From Gammaproteobacteria bacterium (GTDB lineage Bacteria > Pseudomonadota > Gammaproteobacteria > SZUA-229), in assembly GCA_026197015.1 (NCBI GenBank), contig JAPHRB010000068.1, forward strand, positions 1 through 11,033: a stretch of 11,033 nt of DNA. The letters are read 5' to 3'. The stretch's first letter is position 1; each line of letters begins with the position of its first letter. The notes beneath the pieces are model-generated. The model searched no databases. It saw nothing but the letters and a program-made list of their open reading frames with translations, and had not been told where the DNA came from. Below are positions 6,529 through 11,033 of this stretch, in pieces. The position numbers were made by a program, and so were the translations under genes.

Positions 6529-7458
6529 ATGCAGAGCCAAACCTCAACACAGGAACTAATTAAAGAACTGAAAGAGGTCAAAAATATTTTCACTAATTGT
6601 GAAAAGGTAGAACCCAAAGGTTATGACCGTGAGCTTGAGCAACAGGCAAGGTTAGATTTGGCTATATCGCTGCAGATGTCTCTCGATATGGATTGGGTAA
6701 TCAATAAATTCATGGAGCATATCCACGCGTATTTTCTGTTTGACGGTTTCGCTTTCAATTGTGCAGAACCCAATGCGCAGATAAAATATGCTCGCCAAAA
6801 AGGCCATAGTTGTTCATATAATTTACATATTGAAGATACTGACCTTGGTAAACTTGAAATATTTCGTGGTCGAAAATTTGTTGAATCTGAGTTAGTGTTA
6901 CTTGAAAATCTGTTATCAATTTTAATTTACCCATTAAGAAATGCCATTCAATTCAAGCAAGCACTTAAATTAGCTCATTGCGATGCCTTAACGGGTGTTA
7001 AAAACCGTTCTACTTTTGATGAGTCATTAGGTCGAGAAATTAGTCTTGCTCAACGTCATGGTCAGGATTTCACCATGTTAGTTATTGATGTGGATTTTTT
7101 TAAAAAAGTAAATGATAAGTATGGTCATAAAGTAGGTGACGATGCATTGAAGGTTATTGCGAGTACGATTAAACAATGTATTCGTACTACTGATATGTTA
7201 TTTCGCTATGGTGGTGAAGAGTTTGTGGTTTTGCTGGGTAATACCGACTGTGAAAAGTCGTATGTGATTGCTGATCGTATATTAGAGTCGGTTAGAGACA
7301 TAAATATGCGGGTGAAAAAGCAGAAGATTGACCTAACGGTGAGTATTGGTATGGCTTGCCTGAATATTCAGGATAATAGTGAAAGTTTGTTTAATCGTGC
7401 TGATACTGCGATGTATACGGCAAAAAATGACGGACGTGATCAAATTATTGTGGCTTGA
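6529..7458 (+). CDS. Diguanylate cyclase with N-terminal GAF-like domain
   Basis: Predicted to make the second messenger c-di-GMP from two GTP; c-di-GMP usually controls motility, adhesion and biofilm. With the start at 6529 the protein has 309 residues and no membrane segment. Residues about 1-35 look helical. About 45-140 resembles a GAF-type sensor (LDMDWVINKFMEHIHAYFLF, then LGKLEIFRGRKFVESEL and a closing helix). The GGDEF domain covers about 147-307: DALTGVKNR (152-160), IDVDFFKKVNDKYGH (186-200) with the metal-binding Asp, GGEEF (228-232) as the active A-site, and DLTVSIGMA (268-276). RTTD (219-222), five residues before GGEEF, is an intact inhibitory I-site, so product feedback is expected. 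The two halves are joined by a helix, the usual signal-transmission element. The ligand sensed by the GAF-like part is unknown. Confidence 0.93.
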   Translation: MQSQTSTQELIKELKEVKNIFTNCEKVEPKGYDRELEQQARLDLAISLQMSLDMDWVINKFMEHIHAYFLFDGFAFNCAEPNAQIKYARQKGHSCSYNLHIEDTDLGKLEIFRGRKFVESELVLLENLLSILIYPLRNAIQFKQALKLAHCDALTGVKNRSTFDESLGREISLAQRHGQDFTMLVIDVDFFKKVNDKYGHKVGDDALKVIASTIKQCIRTTDMLFRYGGEEFVVLLGNTDCEKSYVIADRILESVRDINMRVKKQKIDLTVSIGMACLNIQDNSESLFNRADTAMYTAKNDGRDQIIVA

Positions 7459-7465
7459 ATAATTC

Positions 7466-7492
7466 GCTGATGTATTGTAAAAATGCATCAGC
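7466..7492. promoter_or_regulatory. 27-base hairpin abutting the DTW-gene start codon
   Basis: GCTGATGTATT (7466-7476) pairs with AATGCATCAGC (7482-7492) over 11 bases with one G-T wobble and a GTAAA loop. It starts 7 bases after the cyclase stop and ends on the base before ATG 7493. No Shine-Dalgarno sequence precedes the gene, and the area where it would lie is inside the stem. It could end or stabilise the cyclase mRNA, limit translation of the DTW gene, or both; an AT-rich stretch (7498-7511) follows the stem. Confidence 0.5.
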
Positions 7493-7948
7493 ATGCAAAT
7501 TATTTTATTAACCCATTCTCGGGAAGTTTCAAAAAAGACCAATACAGGTCAGTTAGTTCAACAGTCCATTCCTCATACGCTTACAGTCATCTGGCAACGA
7601 ACACATCCAGATAAAAAATTACTGCAGTTAATAGAGTCTGGCAATACAGCGCTTGTATACCCATCTGAAGAAAAAAATAACAACGTGGCGCATTATGAAT
7701 TTGAAAATTTTATAGTAATTGATAGCACCTGGCAGGAAGCCCGTAAAATTTATAATCGCAGCCCTTACTTACAAAACCTGCCAAAAATAGAATTACTATC
7801 TGATAGCCAGTCAAAATATACCTTAAGACGAAATCAGCTTGAAGGTGGTTTATGTACAGCAGAATGTGCAATTGAACTGTTACTCGCTAAAGACAAAACT
7901 GATTTAGCTATGGAGCTCGATCTTTTATTTAAGAATTTTATTTCATAA
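7493..7948 (+). CDS. Short DTW-domain protein, probable tRNA-uridine aminocarboxypropyltransferase relative
   Basis: DTW proteins such as TapT (YfiP) of E. coli transfer the 3-amino-3-carboxypropyl group of S-adenosylmethionine to tRNA uridine (acp3U47). The 151 residues hold the core: LLTHSREVSKKTNTGQL (5-21), corresponding to the family's HPxE...NTG region; FIVIDSTWQEARKI (73-86), with D77-x-T-W80 being the motif behind the family name; and KYTLRRNQLEGGLCTAECA (108-126), matching the LRR...LxTxE block. TapT is near 230 residues and begins with a Cys-rich zinc-binding segment that is absent here; only Cys121 and Cys125 remain. An in-frame TAA at 7478-7480 excludes an upstream extension. The family assignment is firm. 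Whether the short form modifies tRNA at the same position is inference. Confidence 0.85.
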   Translation: MQIILLTHSREVSKKTNTGQLVQQSIPHTLTVIWQRTHPDKKLLQLIESGNTALVYPSEEKNNNVAHYEFENFIVIDSTWQEARKIYNRSPYLQNLPKIELLSDSQSKYTLRRNQLEGGLCTAECAIELLLAKDKTDLAMELDLLFKNFIS

Positions 7949-8004
7949 ATCGAATAGCAATACTAATAATTGATTTTAAGGTCTAAATTAAGCATCATAA
8001 TGAA

Positions 8005-9513
8005 ATGAATCCAGAGCCAATAAAATTATATAGTGCAGAAGCGACTCGTAATCTTGATAACATTGCTATAAATGAATTCAAAATTCCCAGTTATGAGTTA
8101 ATGAAACGTGCCGGTAAAGCGACATTTGATCATTTTCAAAATACCTATCCTCTGGCGGGTTCAATACTCGTATGCTGTGGAGCTGGTAATAATGCAGGGG
8201 ACGGTTATGTTGTTGCAAAACTCGCTCATCGTGCCGGATTAAGGGTCAAAGTAATAAGCCTGGTAGATACGGATAAGTTAACAGGGGATGCAAAACTTGC
8301 CTGGTTTGACTGGCATTCACTAGGGCATCAACTGGCTCATTTTTCTATCGAGTTATTAAATAAATCAGATGTTGTTATTGATGCTTTACTTGGTACAGGG
8401 CTGCAGCGTGAGGTTGAGGGTGAGTGGGCCGAGGTAATTGAGGCCATTAATAACAGCAACAAACCTGTTATATCGGTGGATATACCATCGGGTTTATATG
8501 CTGATACAGGATCCATTGCAGGGCACGTTATAAAGGCAGCCTCAACAATAACTTTTATCGGGCTTAAAAAAGGTTTATTTACACATCACGGTGTTGATTG
8601 TGTTGGTAAGCTGTTATTTGATAATTTGTCTTTGCCCTCAGGGGTTTATAACAGGCAAGCCGAACAGGCTACGCTACTCGACTGGGAATATTTAAAACGA
8701 CAACTGAAACCTCGAATATCAAGCGCGCATAAACACCAGCTAGGGCATGTTTTTGTTTTAGGTGGAGATAAAGGCATGCCTGGAGCTATACGTCTGGCTG
8801 CAGAAGCCGCACTTAGGTCAGGTGCCGGTCTAGTGACAGTTGTTAGTCATAAAGAACATACGCCAATACTGCTTGCAGGGCGCCCTGAGTTAATGTTAAA
8901 CCCAAGTGAAGATGGGCAACTACCAGCTGATTTACTATCAAAAGCCTCTGCAGTGGTGATCGGGCCTGGCTTAACTGATAGTGACTGGTCACAAAATTTA
9001 CTGGCTTCGGCACTGGCGTGTTCTGCACCCAAAATAGTCGATGCGGGTGCATTACGTTTATTGAGTAAAGAAAATGAGCCTCGTAATGACTGGATTTTAA
9101 CACCCCATGCCGGTGAGGCAGCGGCACTGCTTGATAATGGCGCTGATGGAGATGAGCTTATTAATGCTTCCACCATTCAGGATTCTCGATTCACCAGTAT
9201 TGAAATGCTGCATTTATTATATGGCGGCCATATTGTTTTAAAAGGTGCGGGCAGTTTAATTCAGTCACCAGATCAGTTGATACAGTTGTGCCCCTATGGC
9301 AACCCGGGAATGGCTTCTGCGGGTATGGGAGATGTACTAAGTGGCATTCTGGGGAGTCTAGTTGGTCAAGGTTATGGTTTAGCGTTAGCGACAAGCCTGG
9401 GGGTTTGTATTCATAGTATGGCTGGTGATATGGCGGCAGTCAAAGGAGAAAGCGGTTTACTGGCGAGTGATTTATTTGAGTTTATTCGACAATTGATGAA
9501 TACCTATGAGTAG
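8005..9513 (+). CDS. nnrD: Bifunctional NAD(P)HX epimerase / ADP-dependent NAD(P)HX dehydratase
   Basis: Repairs hydrated NADH and NADPH: the N-terminal half epimerises R- and S-NAD(P)HX, and the C-terminal half dehydrates S-NAD(P)HX using ADP. The 502 residues match E. coli Nnr (YjeF, 515). The epimerase domain (about 1-215) shows CGAGNNAGDGYV (58-69), VIDALLGTGL (124-133) and DIPSGL (159-164). The ribokinase-like dehydratase domain (about 225-500) shows GHVFVLGGDKGMPGA (247-261), RPELM (293-297), GPGL (320-323), LTPHAGE (365-371) and NPGMASAGMGDVLSG (433-447), which contains the presumed catalytic Asp443. No clear ribosome site precedes ATG 8005. It overlaps tsaE by 8 bases, so the two are almost certainly cotranscribed and translationally coupled, as in many gammaproteobacteria. 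Confidence 0.97.
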   Translation: MNPEPIKLYSAEATRNLDNIAINEFKIPSYELMKRAGKATFDHFQNTYPLAGSILVCCGAGNNAGDGYVVAKLAHRAGLRVKVISLVDTDKLTGDAKLAWFDWHSLGHQLAHFSIELLNKSDVVIDALLGTGLQREVEGEWAEVIEAINNSNKPVISVDIPSGLYADTGSIAGHVIKAASTITFIGLKKGLFTHHGVDCVGKLLFDNLSLPSGVYNRQAEQATLLDWEYLKRQLKPRISSAHKHQLGHVFVLGGDKGMPGAIRLAAEAALRSGAGLVTVVSHKEHTPILLAGRPELMLNPSEDGQLPADLLSKASAVVIGPGLTDSDWSQNLLASALACSAPKIVDAGALRLLSKENEPRNDWILTPHAGEAAALLDNGADGDELINASTIQDSRFTSIEMLHLLYGGHIVLKGAGSLIQSPDQLIQLCPYGNPGMASAGMGDVLSGILGSLVGQGYGLALATSLGVCIHSMAGDMAAVKGESGLLASDLFEFIRQLMNTYE

Positions 9514-9979
9514 TTATTCCGTTTTTCTAAAAAATGAAGAAGCACAGCTTCAGTTAGCGGCTGCAATAGCCATAAATACACAGCCTGGCACGGTCATTTT
9601 CCTAGATGGCGAGTTGGGAACAGGAAAAACTACATTAGTTAGAGGTTTTCTTCAGGCTCTTGGGTTTCAGGGTAATGTTAAAAGTCCAACTTATACCCTG
9701 GTTGAGCCTTATATTATTGATAAACAACAGATATATCATTTTGATCTATATCGATTAGGGACGCCTGATGAGCTTGAATATGCAGGAGGGCGAGATTACT
9801 TTGATCACCATTCTATCTGTCTAATTGAATGGCCAGATAAAGCGGAAGGTTATCTGCCTGCTGCAGATTTATTGTGTCAGCTCAGTTATCAAAATAAAGC
9901 AGGTGTTCAGGGGCGCAGGTGTGTGCTTAGCGCAAATACGGATAAAGGTTTGATTATTCTCGATAATCTATCTAATTAA
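9506..9979 (+). CDS. tsaE: tRNA threonylcarbamoyladenosine biosynthesis ATPase TsaE
   Basis: P-loop ATPase that works with TsaB and TsaD to place threonylcarbamoyl on A37 of ANN-decoding tRNAs; it is essential in many bacteria. The 157 residues are the usual size (E. coli 153). Visible motifs are the Walker A GELGTGKT (35-42), SPTYTLV (60-66) in the switch region, HFDLYRL (78-84) and LIEWP (106-110). The C-terminal 40 residues are less conserved. ATG 9506 lies inside the end of nnrD, with the overlap ATGAGTAG. In gammaproteobacteria this gene commonly sits between nnrD and amiB, as here. Confidence 0.96.
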   Translation: MSSYSVFLKNEEAQLQLAAAIAINTQPGTVIFLDGELGTGKTTLVRGFLQALGFQGNVKSPTYTLVEPYIIDKQQIYHFDLYRLGTPDELEYAGGRDYFDHHSICLIEWPDKAEGYLPAADLLCQLSYQNKAGVQGRRCVLSANTDKGLIILDNLSN

Positions 9980-10163
9980 TTGGTTTAGAAGTATCTCCTA
10001 TCTTATTAAAATTATTGATAAAAATTAAAATTCATACTTGCAATTCTCAGGAAATTTGCCACACTGTGTATAAGTAGTAAATAACTTGTGCAGGTTTGTG
10101 CGTTTTGTAACGCCTTCACTGTAAATGAAAAAATTAGTTAACTCAGATGTTTTGAGGTGCGAG
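9980..10163. other. Non-coding gap between tsaE and amiB
   Basis: 184 bases with no gene. The gap is long for a pair often tightly spaced in relatives, so amiB may have its own promoter. TTGCCA (10056-10061) is a plausible -35 but is followed only by TAAATA (10078-10083), a poor -10. TATAAG (10069-10074) has no -35 at normal spacing. TTGTGC occurs twice, at 10086-10091 and 10096-10101, ten bases apart. No terminator-like hairpin is seen. GAGG (10154-10157), 6 bases before ATG 10164, is the amiB ribosome site. Confidence 0.4.
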
Positions 10164-11033
10164 ATGGAAAAACAGCGTCGTAAATTTTTATCACAGCTAA
10201 CCAGTCAGCTTGCTGGCATAGGCTCACTCGCTGCCGTGCCGATTTTAACAAAAGCCGCCAGTTCATACACACAAGTTGAAAATATTCGTATGTCCCGCGA
10301 ACCAGATAAAACACGTTTGGTGTTTGATCTTGATGATTCAGTTGAATACTCCCTGTTTAGTATGCATAAACCAGAAAGACTGGTTATCGATTTAAAGCAA
10401 ACCCGTTTAATGAATGCGGGTGACCTGGAGGAGTTACATAGCCCTCAACTTAAAGGTATACGCACAGGCGTGCGTAAGATGCATGATTTACGTATTGTTC
10501 TCGATTTAAAATCACGTACGACCCCGAATAGTTTTCTATTAGAACCTAAGGGTAATAATGGCTACCGTCTGGTCATTGATGTTAAAGAGCCTGTGGGTAG
10601 TAGAAAAAAAGAAGTTGTTAAAAAACAGAATTTAAGAGATGTCGTGGTGGCGATTGATGCCGGGCATGGTGGTAATGATCCCGGTGCAACCGGTCGATTA
10701 GGCACACATGAAAAAATTGTTACATTACAGATTGCTAAACGTCTGAAAAAAGTGATTGATGGAACAAAAGGCATGAGAGGCGTGTTAATTCGCCGCTCAG
10801 ACCGCTTTATGCGTTTACGTGAGCGCATTAAGCGTGCCCATGAGTTAGACGCTGATTTAATGATTTCTGTTCATGCTGACTCTTTCCCTGATGCTCGTGC
10901 ACGAGGTGCGTCGGTGTATGCTTTATCAGTAAGTGGTGCAACCTCTGAATCAGCACGTTTACTGGCGGAGAAAGAAAATAAAGTAGACCTGTTATTTGGT
11001 GATGTAGACCTGAATCATAAAGATCAAATGGTA
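10164..11033 (+). CDS. amiB: N-acetylmuramoyl-L-alanine amidase, AmiB/AmiC type (3' end outside the window)
   Basis: Zinc amidase that cuts the lactoyl-peptide bond of peptidoglycan and helps daughter cells separate. The first 290 codons are present with no stop; the rest lies beyond the window. Residues 1-32 form an export signal with RRKFL at 5-9 and a short hydrophobic stretch (LAGIGSLAAVPIL), resembling a Tat signal, with likely cleavage after the Ala-Ala at 31-32. An AMIN domain (about 36-139) for septal targeting is followed by a basic linker and the Amidase_3 domain from about 160. Zinc ligands His168 (AIDAGHGG), Glu183 (THEKIV) and His237 (SVHADS) are intact. ESARLLAEKEN (262-272) begins the inserted helix that blocks the active site in amidases activated by EnvC/NlpD-type partners. 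The place after tsaE identifies the amiB locus. Confidence 0.95.
   Translation, partial: MEKQRRKFLSQLTSQLAGIGSLAAVPILTKAASSYTQVENIRMSREPDKTRLVFDLDDSVEYSLFSMHKPERLVIDLKQTRLMNAGDLEELHSPQLKGIRTGVRKMHDLRIVLDLKSRTTPNSFLLEPKGNNGYRLVIDVKEPVGSRKKEVVKKQNLRDVVVAIDAGHGGNDPGATGRLGTHEKIVTLQIAKRLKKVIDGTKGMRGVLIRRSDRFMRLRERIKRAHELDADLMISVHADSFPDARARGASVYALSVSGATSESARLLAEKENKVDLLFGDVDLNHKDQMV

Noticed and set aside
8847..9176. Minus-strand open frame of 109 codons inside nnrD
   Set aside because: It lies wholly opposite the conserved dehydratase domain of nnrD, is serine/alanine-rich, and matches no family I recognise. It is a shadow of the real gene.
10562..10828. Minus-strand open frame of 88 codons inside amiB
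   Set aside because: The plus strand encodes clear Amidase_3 motifs with zinc ligands, so the reverse frame is an artefact.

Overview
The window is a chromosomal stretch of a gammaproteobacterium with fairly low GC content. The best evidence is gene order: an nnrD-tsaE-amiB block (the order found upstream of mutL in many gammaproteobacteria) and crcB next to serS, as in Pseudomonas-like genomes, plus a B-type aconitase. I cannot name the genus from the sequence. All intact genes lie on the + strand. There is no CRISPR array, tRNA, rRNA, prophage or intact insertion sequence.

Layout. Positions 1-250 are a non-coding leader. 251-2824 is acnB (TCA-cycle aconitase B, GTG start). crcB (fluoride channel) follows after 15 bases. 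3218-3631 looks empty by ordinary ORF calling but holds the decayed remains of a small GIY-YIG endonuclease gene (3279-3570), readable only by moving through three frames and several stops. A degenerate palindrome (3573-3605) follows it directly and ends 26 bases before serS (3632-4909). Next come a SpoIIAA/STAS-like protein (4948-5310), a membrane protein with an N-terminal GYF_2-type domain and C-terminal pentapeptide repeats (5428-6306), and a GAF-like/GGDEF diguanylate cyclase with intact active and inhibitory sites (6529-7458). A short DTW-domain protein (7493-7948), probably a tRNA aminocarboxypropyltransferase relative, follows; a 27-base hairpin abuts its start codon. The window ends with nnrD (8005-9513), tsaE (9506-9979, overlapping by 8 bases) and the first 290 codons of an amiB-type cell-wall amidase with a Tat-like signal peptide.

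How the genes fit together. Most are housekeeping: central carbon metabolism (acnB), ion detoxification (crcB), translation and tRNA modification (serS, the DTW protein, tsaE), NAD(P)HX repair (nnrD) and septal peptidoglycan cleavage (amiB). The 4948-7458 segment is the most accessory-like intact part, with a signalling enzyme and two poorly characterised proteins. The clearest unusual finding is the GIY-YIG relic with its palindrome in the crcB-serS gap. It looks like the footprint of a small endonuclease-plus-palindrome insertion. I saw no convincing new multi-gene system.
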